64,000 nucleotides of DNA from Acidobacteriota bacterium (GTDB lineage: Bacteria > Acidobacteriota > Terriglobia > Terriglobales > Acidobacteriaceae). The stretch is from the NCBI GenBank assembly GCA_018268895.1, contig JAFDVP010000007.1:496001-560000 (forward strand). The letters run 5' to 3'. Both the position numbers and the translations under genes were made by a program. The notes beneath the pieces are model-generated. The model was not told where the DNA came from, searched no databases, and saw only the letters and a program-made list of their open reading frames with translations. Each line of letters begins with the position of its first letter. The first letter of the stretch is position 1. Positions 7,787-15,385 of this stretch are shown in pieces.

Positions 7787-10504
7787 TCAGAAGCTGTAGC
7801 GCAGGCCCGCCTCGATGCGGCGGCCGTTGTCGGCGGTGTAGGGCGTGCCGAAGAGAGGCGAGCCGAGAACGCCGCCGACGGACTTCACATTCATGTGGTT
7901 GAGTACGTTCGCGGAGCGGAGGTTGACGGTGAGGGTCTGCGGGTGCTCGGCCTTGGTGTTGCGCGTGAGCTTGAAGGCGCGCTGCAGGTTGGTGTCGAGA
8001 TAGAAGGTCCAGGGCATGACGCCCTGGTTGCGTGGGAAGACGCCGGTGCCTCCGCTGGCGATCAGTAGGCCGTAAGGCGTCTGGATTGCACCGGTTTGTC
8101 CCGGTGTGGCATAGCGTGGGCGGTCATTGAAGTTGCCGTCGCCGTTGTTGTCGAAGCCGGTTGTGATGTTGTAGTGCGCATCGCCTCCGGCGTTGAAATT
8201 CGCGCTGAGCTGAAGCTGCTGGGGCAGCTTGAGGGAGCCGTTGCCGAAGAGGTTCCACATGGGCTGGCCGGTGCGATGGGCGAACTCCCCTGCGTTGGAG
8301 GTGGAGCTTTGCGGCGTGGAGAACTCGTTGTCGTCAGTATCGTCGATCAGGTTGACGCGGACTCCGCCAAAGAAGAACTGCACGCGCTTCATGGTGTGCT
8401 GTTCGATGCCAACGAAGGTGGCGTTCACACGACCCTGGCCGCTGGGCTGCATCTGGAGGATGTTGAGGTTCGCGGCTCCGGGACGCGGGCCGTAGGGATT
8501 GTTGTTGAGGGGCGAGTTGATGTTGTTGGAGCGCGTGTAGTTCCAGATACGGCCCTGGTAGTAGTCGGCCGAGAGGTTGAAGCCGAAGGGCAGCACGCGC
8601 GTACCGCCGATGTTCCACGCTCCCCAGGTGAGGTTCGAGAGATGCGGCGAGTACTGCCGGACAGTGTGAATCGCTGTCGAGCCTGCGAGCGGACTGCCGA
8701 AGACGGGGCTGTAGACCGTGCTCGCAATGCGGTCGACTCCGTTCAGGCGCTGCACTTCAGATTGCGCGTTTCTGTTGAAGCGTCCAGCGAACGTGCCGCC
8801 GTGCGCGTGCAGGGTCCAGCGATTTTTCTTGTCGGGAGACCAGAGGATGCCCATGCGCGGAGTGATGGAGCCGAGCACGGTGGGGTCCGTCTGCCAGAAA
8901 TAGCGCAGGCCTGAGGCGATGTGAACGCCGTGGCCGACGTTCCAGTCATCCTGAACGAAGAAGGCGTTCTGCACGATGGTGAAGTTGACCTCCGGCGATC
9001 CCGCGACGTTGCTGTAGGCGGTGGGCGTTCCGCCGGGAAGGTGAGCGAGAGCGCGGCGGTACTGTTCGATGCCAGAGATGGTTTGTGTCTGGCCAGTGGG
9101 ATTGCCGTTGGCGTCGAGCACGGGCGCGATGCCTCCGCCAAAGTTATATGTGCCGTTGAAGTTGTTGGTGAGCTGCTGGCGCTCGCGGTAGATCCAGAGC
9201 TGCATGCCGGCCTTGATCGTGTGGTTTTTGGTGGTGAGGATGGCGTCGTCGTCGTACTCGGTGGCGAGCTCGCGCAGGCGCTGCGGGCCGAGCGTTGCAC
9301 CGCCGCCGGTGAAGGCTCCTGCGACCTGCAATGCCGGAGCTGTGGCGGTGGGGTTGTCGGTCTCGCCGTCCCACTTCAGGCTCAGGCGGGCCTCGTGCAT
9401 CAGGTGCGCGGAGATTGTGGTGACGTCGCTGAAGCGGAGGACGTGTTCGTACTGCTGGCTGTCGTAACCTGCTTCGGGCAGCGACGTTCCTCCAACGCCG
9501 ACGTTCCGCAGGTGGTTGACGTTGGGGCTGTAGCTGGCGATGAAGGTGTTCTTCGCGCCGAGCTGCCAGTCGACCTTCGCCGTGCCGATCCAGAGACGCT
9601 GCGGCGTCGCGACGTTGGCGACGGTCCTGGTCTGGTTGCCGTTGGCGTCGAGCGTGATGGCGTTGACGACGGCGAAGTTGTCGATGCTGCGATGCTCCAG
9701 CGTCATCGTGAAGTCTGAACCCTTCTTGCGGATGGGGCCCGTCAGCTCAAAGCCATAGCGCTGTTTGCCCAGCGCGGCCTTGCTGGTGGAGAACGGGTCA
9801 CGCGCGTTCATCCATGGGCTGCCGTTGGTCATGAACAGTGCGCCGTGAAAGGTGGGCTGGCCGGGTTTGGTGTAGACCTCGACGCGGCCGCCGCCGAAGG
9901 GAGGCTCGCGGTACTCGGCGGAGAACTGGTCGGGGTTGACCTTGATGTAGGCGATGGAGCTCTTGGGCGGCAGCTTGCTGGAGTCCTGAAAGCCGTCGAC
10001 GGCGATGGTGGCGTTCGAGGGATTGCCTCCCGCGGCTGCGGCAAGCTGCTGCAACTGACGCAGCAGGTCGTCGGGGTCGTCGGCGAGCGATTGCAGACGG
10101 TTGCCGGAGATGGACTGTGTGGGGCCGCTGGCTGCGGCGCTGTTCGCCGGAGTGCTGTCGTCGCCGTCGACGTCGAGGCTGGTCTCGACCTCCTGAAGCT
10201 TCAGGGTGAGATCGATCGTTGCCGTGTGCGGCGCCTTGAGCGCGAGCGTCTGCGTGGCGAAGCCCTCGGCGGAGACAGAGAGTTGATGCGGGCCTTCGGC
10301 GACGCAGTTGAAGCGGAAGCGTCCATCGCCGCTGCTCATCTCGGGTGTGCCGCCATCGAGCGTGAGCGAAGCTCCGGGAACGATGGCGTGCGTTGCATCG
10401 TGAACGATCCCTGCAAGCGCGGTTGCGTTTCGCGGGCAGGGGGCCTGCGCCAGAGCATAGGGGAGCGCAAGCGCAGCGAAGGCTGCGGCAGCGGGAAGCT
10501 TCAT
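7787..10504 (-). CDS. Oar-like TonB-dependent receptor with N-terminal carboxypeptidase-regulatory domain
   Basis: The 905-residue outer-membrane protein has a signal peptide ending near AYALAQA-type residues (PYALAQ), a carboxypeptidase-regulatory-like beta-sandwich (about 30-105, with GIVHDATHAIVPGASLTL), a plug-like region (about 130-215) and a long beta-barrel finishing with RIEAGLRYSF, a terminal Phe for barrel assembly. This is the Oar/CarboxypepD_reg receptor type abundant in Acidobacteria, probably taking up large glycans or peptides. The ATG at 10504 follows GAGGTGG by a few bases; the longer frame adds 18 residues without a signal peptide. It is monocistronic by position. The ligand is unknown. 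Confidence 0.9.
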   Translation of the reverse strand: MKLPAAAAFAALALPYALAQAPCPRNATALAGIVHDATHAIVPGASLTLDGGTPEMSSGDGRFRFNCVAEGPHQLSVSAEGFATQTLALKAPHTATIDLTLKLQEVETSLDVDGDDSTPANSAAASGPTQSISGNRLQSLADDPDDLLRQLQQLAAAAGGNPSNATIAVDGFQDSSKLPPKSSIAYIKVNPDQFSAEYREPPFGGGRVEVYTKPGQPTFHGALFMTNGSPWMNARDPFSTSKAALGKQRYGFELTGPIRKKGSDFTMTLEHRSIDNFAVVNAITLDANGNQTRTVANVATPQRLWIGTAKVDWQLGAKNTFIASYSPNVNHLRNVGVGGTSLPEAGYDSQQYEHVLRFSDVTTISAHLMHEARLSLKWDGETDNPTATAPALQVAGAFTGGGATLGPQRLRELATEYDDDAILTTKNHTIKAGMQLWIYRERQQLTNNFNGTYNFGGGIAPVLDANGNPTGQTQTISGIEQYRRALAHLPGGTPTAYSNVAGSPEVNFTIVQNAFFVQDDWNVGHGVHIASGLRYFWQTDPTVLGSITPRMGILWSPDKKNRWTLHAHGGTFAGRFNRNAQSEVQRLNGVDRIASTVYSPVFGSPLAGSTAIHTVRQYSPHLSNLTWGAWNIGGTRVLPFGFNLSADYYQGRIWNYTRSNNINSPLNNNPYGPRPGAANLNILQMQPSGQGRVNATFVGIEQHTMKRVQFFFGGVRVNLIDDTDDNEFSTPQSSTSNAGEFAHRTGQPMWNLFGNGSLKLPQQLQLSANFNAGGDAHYNITTGFDNNGDGNFNDRPRYATPGQTGAIQTPYGLLIASGGTGVFPRNQGVMPWTFYLDTNLQRAFKLTRNTKAEHPQTLTVNLRSANVLNHMNVKSVGGVLGSPLFGTPYTADNGRRIEAGLRYSF

Positions 10505-10735
10505 AAGCCACCTCAAATGACGATTGGGAAACGCGCAGCGACCGGGCCGCGCAGTCATTGCGCGTGTCCGTGACGCTTATTGGGTCACGTAGATCAGCTA
10601 CGAGTGTTTTTGCGGAAAAGTTCCCTGGGCGAGATGGCTAAAGTACCTACGCCTGTCGGCCCAGGCTGTTATGTGACGGGCCCTCGGCCCTGCGCCGCCG
10701 AGGTTGCAAGGGCTTTTGCTGGAGGTGAGGAGAAG

Positions 10736-11533
10736 CTACGCCCTGCGCCGGTACTTGATGGCGAACTCGTAGCCCGGGTTGGGCGGGAAGAGCTTGGCGG
10801 CGAGGCGCAGGCGGTCGGCGAGGGGTTGCGGGGCGAGCAGGGGGTACTCGCGCTCGCGGAGCTCGGTGTAATCGAAGTCGATGGAGAGTGAAAGCAGGTA
10901 GATGGCGACGGCGTCGGAGAAGGCGCTCTCGATGAAGATGTTCTTGGCGCGTTCGTCGACGATGGGTTTGCCTTCGGCCTTGCCCGCGCTGCGGTCGCCG
11001 GCGAGGGAGAGATGGCGGTTCTCCCAGGCGTCGTGCGAGGTCTCGCCGCGCACGTCGGAGAGGGCCTGCGACCAGGCGAGCTGCTGGAAGCTGTCGGGGA
11101 CGCCGGCGACATCGACGAAGGCGTGGCCGACATTGATGAAGAACTCGAAGGCGAGCGCGAAGCGGTCCGAGAGCAGGCGGGTGGAGATAAAGACGCCGTC
11201 GGCGCCGTCGAGCGAGACGTTGCGGTGGCAGATGGCCTGGTCGCCCAGCTCGGTGGTGTAGGCGGGGGCGATGAGCGTGGCGTCGGCCGATTCGCCCGAC
11301 CGGCGCTCAGAGATGGCCAGCGGCACAAAGTAGTAGGCCTTGCGCGAGAGCGCGGCGGCGATGGTGACGGGGACGGCCTGCACCATGCGCTCCAGGTCGT
11401 TGTCGGCAAGCGAGTTATCGCCGAACGCCGCGTAGGCGACGCCGTTGGGGGCGCGGCGCACGGGGGTCTCGCGCGCGACCTGCGCGGCCTTCACCAGGCT
11501 GTTGACTGTTTCGCTCTGAACACCATCTGCCAT
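10736..11533 (-). CDS. Conserved hypothetical protein
   Basis: I do not recognise this 265-residue protein. It has no signal peptide or membrane helix and reads as a soluble cytoplasmic protein with mixed alpha/beta character, for example MVQAVPVTIAAALSRKAYYFVPLAI and RNIFIESAFSDAVAIYLLSLS-like stretches. It ends in a basic tail, KYRRRA. The ATG at 11533 has no strong ribosome-binding site, and its 5' end is only 19 bases from the divergent ATG at 11553. High coding regularity and clear boundaries make it a real gene. Downstream a GC-rich inverted repeat (CCTCGGC at 10682 with GCCGAGG at 10697) could end its transcript, though it lacks a T-run. Confidence 0.7.
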   Translation of the reverse strand: MADGVQSETVNSLVKAAQVARETPVRRAPNGVAYAAFGDNSLADNDLERMVQAVPVTIAAALSRKAYYFVPLAISERRSGESADATLIAPAYTTELGDQAICHRNVSLDGADGVFISTRLLSDRFALAFEFFINVGHAFVDVAGVPDSFQQLAWSQALSDVRGETSHDAWENRHLSLAGDRSAGKAEGKPIVDERAKNIFIESAFSDAVAIYLLSLSIDFDYTELREREYPLLAPQPLADRLRLAAKLFPPNPGYEFAIKYRRRA

Positions 11534-11552
11534 AAGGCAGTATTCTACTTGT

Positions 11553-11870
11553 ATGACGCAGGAATCGCGGACAGAAGATGGGGGTGGCCGCCCGGTGGAG
11601 ACGAGAGCGACGTTTTTTGGCGCGCCGGTAGGCGAACTGGGCTGGTTTGCCAGCCTGCTGATGGGCGCGGCGGTAGGGTTTGCGGCGTTCTTTCTGGCGA
11701 CGTTTCTGGGGATCGTCGGCATCATGTTCTACAACACCGCCTTTCACGGCACCGTGAACTACGCCCTGAGCTACCTGCGGGGCGGGCTGGTGGCGGGGTC
11801 GGTGACGCTGATCGCGGCCTGGGTCTACCTGGGACGGCTTTGGGTCAAGCGCGTCTGGGGCGGGCGGTAG
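11553..11870 (+). CDS. Small two-helix membrane protein of unknown function
   Basis: The 105-residue product has two predicted membrane helices, ASLLMGAAVGFAAFFLATFL (about 33-52, continuing) and LVAGSVTLIAAWVYLG (about 79-95), after a polar N terminus and before a basic end (RLWVKRVWGGR). Topology by the positive-inside rule places both ends in the cytoplasm. No family is recognised. It starts 19 bases from the divergent gene at 11533; a TATTCT hexamer 6 bases before its ATG would fit a leaderless transcript, but the matching -35 is weak. The downstream region holds repeats. Confidence 0.65.
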   Translation: MTQESRTEDGGGRPVETRATFFGAPVGELGWFASLLMGAAVGFAAFFLATFLGIVGIMFYNTAFHGTVNYALSYLRGGLVAGSVTLIAAWVYLGRLWVKRVWGGR

Positions 11871-11918
11871 CGGCTTTAGCTTTGCCTGCATACATTTGTG
11901 GGTCTTGCACATCGCTTT

Positions 11919-12029
11919 GTCATCCTGAGCGCAGCCCCGAAGGGCGAAGCCGAAGCTCCTTCAGCAGCAATGCCTGCGGAGGCAAGAAATACAGGTCCTT
12001 CGACTCCGCTGCGCTTCGCTCAGGATGAC
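11919..12029. repeat. Composite inverted repeat, type C (GTCATCCTGAGCG family), copy 1
   Basis: A 13-base arm GTCATCCTGAGCG at 11919-11931 is repeated in exact inverted form at 12017-12029. Inside is a core with CTTCAGCAGCAATGCC and CAGGTCCTTCGACTCC that is shared with the element at 52531-52664. The 382-base stretch 11871-12252 that contains it shows no gene otherwise. Confidence 0.8.
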
Positions 12030-12252
12030 AAAAATAGGGTGGCCGAAAACCTGCTCCAGGGCGGAATTGGCTGGCAGGGCCATGTCGGCTACGTCAATTG
12101 TCCGTAGTCAATCGATGGTGTGGACTCGTATGATTCCCGCACACTTGCTTTGAGCTGTGCGGGTTTGCCTGCGGTTGCGGAGGAACGAGGCTGCGGGCGG
12201 CCTGAGCCTGCTTCGGCAGGACAAAATTTCGATCTTGCGAATTGGAGGAGTC

Positions 12253-12852
12253 ATGGAGAGCAACTCCCGGCGTAGATTTTTTGGAAAGGCCGCTTCGATG
12301 GTGGCGGCGGCAGTGGCGGGCACAAAGCTGTTTGCACAGCAGGCCCCGGCAGCAGCGCCGGCACAGCCGGGCGCGCCCGCAGGTGAGAGGCCGCGGCGGT
12401 TCGGAAACCGTATTCATAACGGCGTCTACTACTTCTCCGGCACCGGCTCGAACGACGGGTTCGGCAAGGAAGACCACATCACGGTGACCGACCCGTTTGA
12501 GAAGCATGTGACGCGCTCGATGGATGCGCTCAAGAAGTCGCTAGAGCGTGCAGGGTCGAACATGGACTCGATCCTTAATATGCAGGTCTTTATCTGCCTG
12601 CCGCACGCAGACTCTGCGCCGATGCCGACGGGCAGCGCCAAGTTTGCGTCGTACAAGGAGCACTACGAGGCCCTGAACAAGATTTACGGGACGTACTTTT
12701 CGCCGGGCAAGGCGCCTTCACGCGCCTTCATGGCGGTGGAGTGGATTCCCGGCGACTCGCTGGTCGAGCTGGTGGGCAGCGCGCTGTTGGTCGATCCGTC
12801 GGCTGTGCCTGCTGCTCCTGCGGCTGCGCCTAAGCCGCCCGCTGGCCTCTAA
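12253..12852 (+). CDS. Tat-exported RidA (YjgF/YER057c/UK114) family protein
   Basis: The 199-residue product opens with a twin-arginine signal (SRRRFFGKAA, then a hydrophobic Ala-rich stretch and AQQA), so it should be exported folded. The body is a RidA domain: the deaminase Arg157 in KAPSRAFMAVEW and Glu172 in LVELVGSALL occupy the usual positions at the trimer-interface pocket. RidA proteins hydrolyse reactive enamine/imine intermediates released by PLP enzymes. A GGAGGAG site precedes the ATG. It lies 44 bases before a Tat-exported PLP protein, which suggests a working pair outside the cytoplasm. An Ala/Pro-rich linker (about 30-45) and tail are unusual additions. Confidence 0.85.
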   Translation: MESNSRRRFFGKAASMVAAAVAGTKLFAQQAPAAAPAQPGAPAGERPRRFGNRIHNGVYYFSGTGSNDGFGKEDHITVTDPFEKHVTRSMDALKKSLERAGSNMDSILNMQVFICLPHADSAPMPTGSAKFASYKEHYEALNKIYGTYFSPGKAPSRAFMAVEWIPGDSLVELVGSALLVDPSAVPAAPAAAPKPPAGL

Positions 12853-12896
12853 TTTTTTTAGAACTTCGTCTAAGAGAGAAGGAAAGGGTTATTGGT

Positions 12897-14267
12897 ATGA
12901 GTCTGAAATCACGTTGGAACCGCCGGTCGTTTCTGGGCACCATGGGAGCTGCTACGGGCAGCATCTTTGCGCCCAAGGGGGCGCAGGCCGAGAAGAAGCA
13001 GAAGGACGAGAAGCACGGCGTGGACGGCCACGCGATTGTGCCGATCACCAAGGGCCTTGGCTCGACGGGCGATGTTTACGCCGAGCTGGGCGTCAAACCG
13101 CTGGTCAACATTGTTGGCACCGTGACCGTCATCGGCGGCTCGGTCATGAAGCCCGAAGTGATGGAGCTGATGCGCCAGGGCAACCAGCACTTTGTGATGA
13201 TCAACGACCTCGAGGTCGCTGCGGGGCGTTACATCGAGAAGCTGTGTAAGACCCCTGCGGGCTACACGGGCCTGGTGACGGGCGGCGTAGCTGCCGCCAT
13301 CGTCGTGGCCTACGCCGGAATGTTGACGGAAGACCTGGAGCCGAGGCTGAGCAAGGTCCCCGACCTGACGGGCTTCCCCAAAAACGAGGTCATCATCCAG
13401 AAGGCGCACCGGAATCCCTTCGACCATCAGGTCCGCCAGACGGGCGTGTCTCTGGTCGAGGTGGAGACAAAGGACCAGATGATCAACGCCATCAACCCGA
13501 AGACGCTGGCGATGCACTACATCAACATCCAGTCGAACATGGGCAAGGTGAGCGGGCCCGAGATGATCGAGATTGCGAAGAAGGCGGGCATCTACACCTT
13601 CAACGACGCTTCGGCCGACGTTCCGCCGAAGGAGCGGCTGTGGGAGTACCCGGCGCAGGGCTGGGACTTTGTCGCGTTCTCGGGCGGCAAGGACATCTGC
13701 GGCCCGCAGTCGACGGGCGTGCTGATCGGCAAGGAGCAGCTGATCCGCTGGGCACAGATGAACATGAGCCCGCAGGAAGACCGCATCGGCCGCGCCTGCA
13801 AGGTGGGCAAGGAACAGATCTTCGCTCTGCTGAAGGCGCTGGAGATGTTCGTCGACCAGGACTACGACGCCGTGGTGAAGAGCTACGACGATCGCGCCGC
13901 CGTGATCTCCAAGGCGGTGGAGAAGTTCGGCGTGACGGCGCAGCCGCGTCAGTTCAACCCGAACGCGCTGGGCAACGTAACGCCGCACTATAGCTGGAAG
14001 ATCGACCAGACGAAGACGAGCCTCACGGCGCAGGATGTGATGAAGGCGCTCGCGGAGACGAAGCCCGTGGGCATCGGCAGCATGAACGCCGACTCGATGG
14101 GCATGCGCGGACGCAACCCGGATGCACCGGCGCGCCCACCGCGGCAGCGCCGCTTCCAGCAGGATCCGACGGTGTTCGGGTTCGCCATGTGGCAGCTTAA
14201 GGACGGCGAGGACAAGTACATCGCCGACCGTCTGGCGGAGATCTTCTCCTCAGCGAAGAAGGCGTAG
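12897..14267 (+). CDS. Tat-exported PLP enzyme of the SelA/D-glucosaminate-6-phosphate ammonia-lyase-like group
   Basis: The 456-residue product has a twin-arginine signal (NRRSFLGTMGAATGS, residues 8-22) and a fold-type I PLP domain. The likely Schiff-base lysine is Lys265 in FSGGKDICGPQSTG, and Asp237 in NDASADVPP should contact the pyridine nitrogen. The sequence resembles proteins annotated as selenocysteine synthase or D-glucosaminate-6-phosphate ammonia lyase, which catalyse beta-eliminations; export by Tat is unusual for such enzymes. The start ATG follows GGAAAGG. Its partner upstream is a Tat-exported RidA-like protein, and a strong terminator lies 30 bases after the stop. The actual substrate is unknown. 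Confidence 0.8.
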   Translation: MSLKSRWNRRSFLGTMGAATGSIFAPKGAQAEKKQKDEKHGVDGHAIVPITKGLGSTGDVYAELGVKPLVNIVGTVTVIGGSVMKPEVMELMRQGNQHFVMINDLEVAAGRYIEKLCKTPAGYTGLVTGGVAAAIVVAYAGMLTEDLEPRLSKVPDLTGFPKNEVIIQKAHRNPFDHQVRQTGVSLVEVETKDQMINAINPKTLAMHYINIQSNMGKVSGPEMIEIAKKAGIYTFNDASADVPPKERLWEYPAQGWDFVAFSGGKDICGPQSTGVLIGKEQLIRWAQMNMSPQEDRIGRACKVGKEQIFALLKALEMFVDQDYDAVVKSYDDRAAVISKAVEKFGVTAQPRQFNPNALGNVTPHYSWKIDQTKTSLTAQDVMKALAETKPVGIGSMNADSMGMRGRNPDAPARPPRQRRFQQDPTVFGFAMWQLKDGEDKYIADRLAEIFSSAKKA

Positions 14268-14296
14268 CAACCGATTTAGCAACAGCGCTTCAGCAA

Positions 14297-14328
14297 GATA
14301 CCCGGCACGCAGCCGGGTATCTTTTTTT
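14297..14328 (+). terminator. Rho-independent terminator after the RidA-PLP pair
   Basis: A perfect 10-bp stem, GATACCCGGC with GCCGGGTATC, encloses the 5-base loop ACGCA and is followed by seven T residues at 14322-14328. It lies 30 bases after the stop of the PLP gene and ends that operon. Confidence 0.93.
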
Positions 14329-14458
14329 GCCTTGGACGGGCGACTTATACATTCGACCTGGTTGGTTGGGAGGCCGTGTGCGATCTGGCTCGATTGGGGG
14401 ATGGGCTGGCGGCGCGTTCGGCGTTATTGTTGAACCTCGCAAAGGGGAATTTTGGACC

Positions 14459-14722
14459 ATGTTTATGCAGAGCGGGGAACAGACACGGATACGCAGCGTA
14501 GCGGCAAATTCGATGCTTCAGCGTCACAGCTCGGTTGTGCTGAGGCTGACGGAGCGGGGGTTCGAGTTGACGTCTGAGGGCGAGAAGGAGCCGGTGATCT
14601 GCGAGAGCTGGCCCCGGGCGAAGCGGGTGTTGAAGCGGCTTGGGGTGCCTGACCAGAAGATTGATGTCATCAGCAGCCAGTTGTCTGAGGGCAATGAGAT
14701 TGTGGTGCGGACGCGGGTTTAG
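14459..14722 (+). CDS. Small conserved hypothetical protein
   Basis: The 87-residue product is not recognised. It reads as a compact soluble protein with a beta-rich core (SSVVLRLTERGFELTSEGE) and a helical region (WPRAKRVLKRLGVPDQKIDVI). The ATG at 14459 follows AAAGGGGAA, which favours it over an upstream in-frame ATG at 14327 that would lie in the terminator. It sits alone between the terminator and a repeat-rich spacer. Confidence 0.6.
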   Translation: MFMQSGEQTRIRSVAANSMLQRHSSVVLRLTERGFELTSEGEKEPVICESWPRAKRVLKRLGVPDQKIDVISSQLSEGNEIVVRTRV

Positions 14723-14823
14723 AGCCTGAGCTTGAATGGCTCAGCGGGCAGTGTTCGCTTCGCCCCTTCGGGCTACGCTCATGCCTTCGGCAGAGCGGAA
14801 GGCCGCTGGTGCGGCGGTTGGAT

Positions 14824-14907
14824 GAGAGACCCGAGGCTGAAGCCTCGGGCTACCTAGAAGCAAGTTCTTAGGCATGGAGAGACCCAAGGTTAAGGCCTTG
14901 GGCTGCC
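14824..14907. repeat. Tandem hairpin repeat pair (type E)
   Basis: Two 31-base units, at 14824-14854 and 14877-14907, start GAGAGACCC and end GGGCT(A/G)CC. The first folds as CCGAGGCT-GA-AGCCTCGG; the second as CCAAGG-TTAAGG-CCTTGG. The third stem pair is G-C in one and A-T in the other, so the stem is kept while bases change. Confidence 0.7.
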
Positions 14908-14928
14908 AGCCATGCCGTTAATCGAGGC

Positions 14929-14992
14929 GGTTCGAGCTAAAGCTCGAATGATCCCACCTTAGCCCGCTTCGCGGTCGAAGATGGGGCACCCG
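14929..14992. repeat. REP-like repeat, type A copy 2
   Basis: The palindrome TTCGAGCTAAAGCTCGAA at 14931-14948 is followed by TGATCCCACCTTAGCC, a short GC hairpin and GATGGGGCACCCGG. It is the clearest copy of the type A family. Confidence 0.82.
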
Positions 14993-15040
14993 GTGATGAG
15001 GGCTAATCGGGTTCAGTGTGGGCTTGAGAAATGGGCAGGA

Positions 15041-15112
15041 GCGGTTCGCGCCTTCGCGCGAATGACCCAATCATGTCGCGATGAAGTTGCGTCATGGATG
15101 GGGCACCCGGCA
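15041..15112. repeat. REP-like repeat, type A copy 3
   Basis: It starts GCGGTTCGCGCC with a mirrored GCGCGAA, then TCATGTCGCGATGAAG and GTTGCGTCATGGATGGGGCACCCGG in two parts. It shares the long middle section with the copy at 40190-40264, differing at only a few bases. Confidence 0.78.
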
Positions 15113-15385
15113 CTAGATGAACTTCATAAGATCCGATTAGCGATCGGAAGCGTTTTTGCAGAGCTTGATCGACAACTCATCTCGCCAAGTCTTCGGCGGC
15201 ATCCTGAACTACTCGCGATGCCGAAGAGATGAAGATTCGATAGCGTTCACAGTCAGTCGGTTGAGATGGATTCCGATGTGACTTTTATGCGCTACCCTCA
15301 ATTTTTTGGCCTTTCCGCTCGTCTTCCAGCCGTTCTGCTATTCTTCGTTATCCGAAACACCATTACCGCTTGCGGAGGTTCATCT

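Larger units (their letters stand above)
14723..15385. other. Repeat-rich spacer without a convincing gene
   Basis: This 663-base stretch carries the tandem hairpins at 14824-14907 and two type A repeats at 14929-14992 and 15041-15112. An ORF over 14981-15232 runs through the repeats and has no recognisable product. The promoter of the M28 peptidase gene should lie in the last 150 bases, but no clear -35/-10 pair could be assigned. Confidence 0.6.

Noticed and set aside
14723..15385. CRISPR array, because of repeated short palindromes
   Set aside because: Units are not evenly spaced, are few, and there is no cas gene nearby; they fit REP-like repeats.
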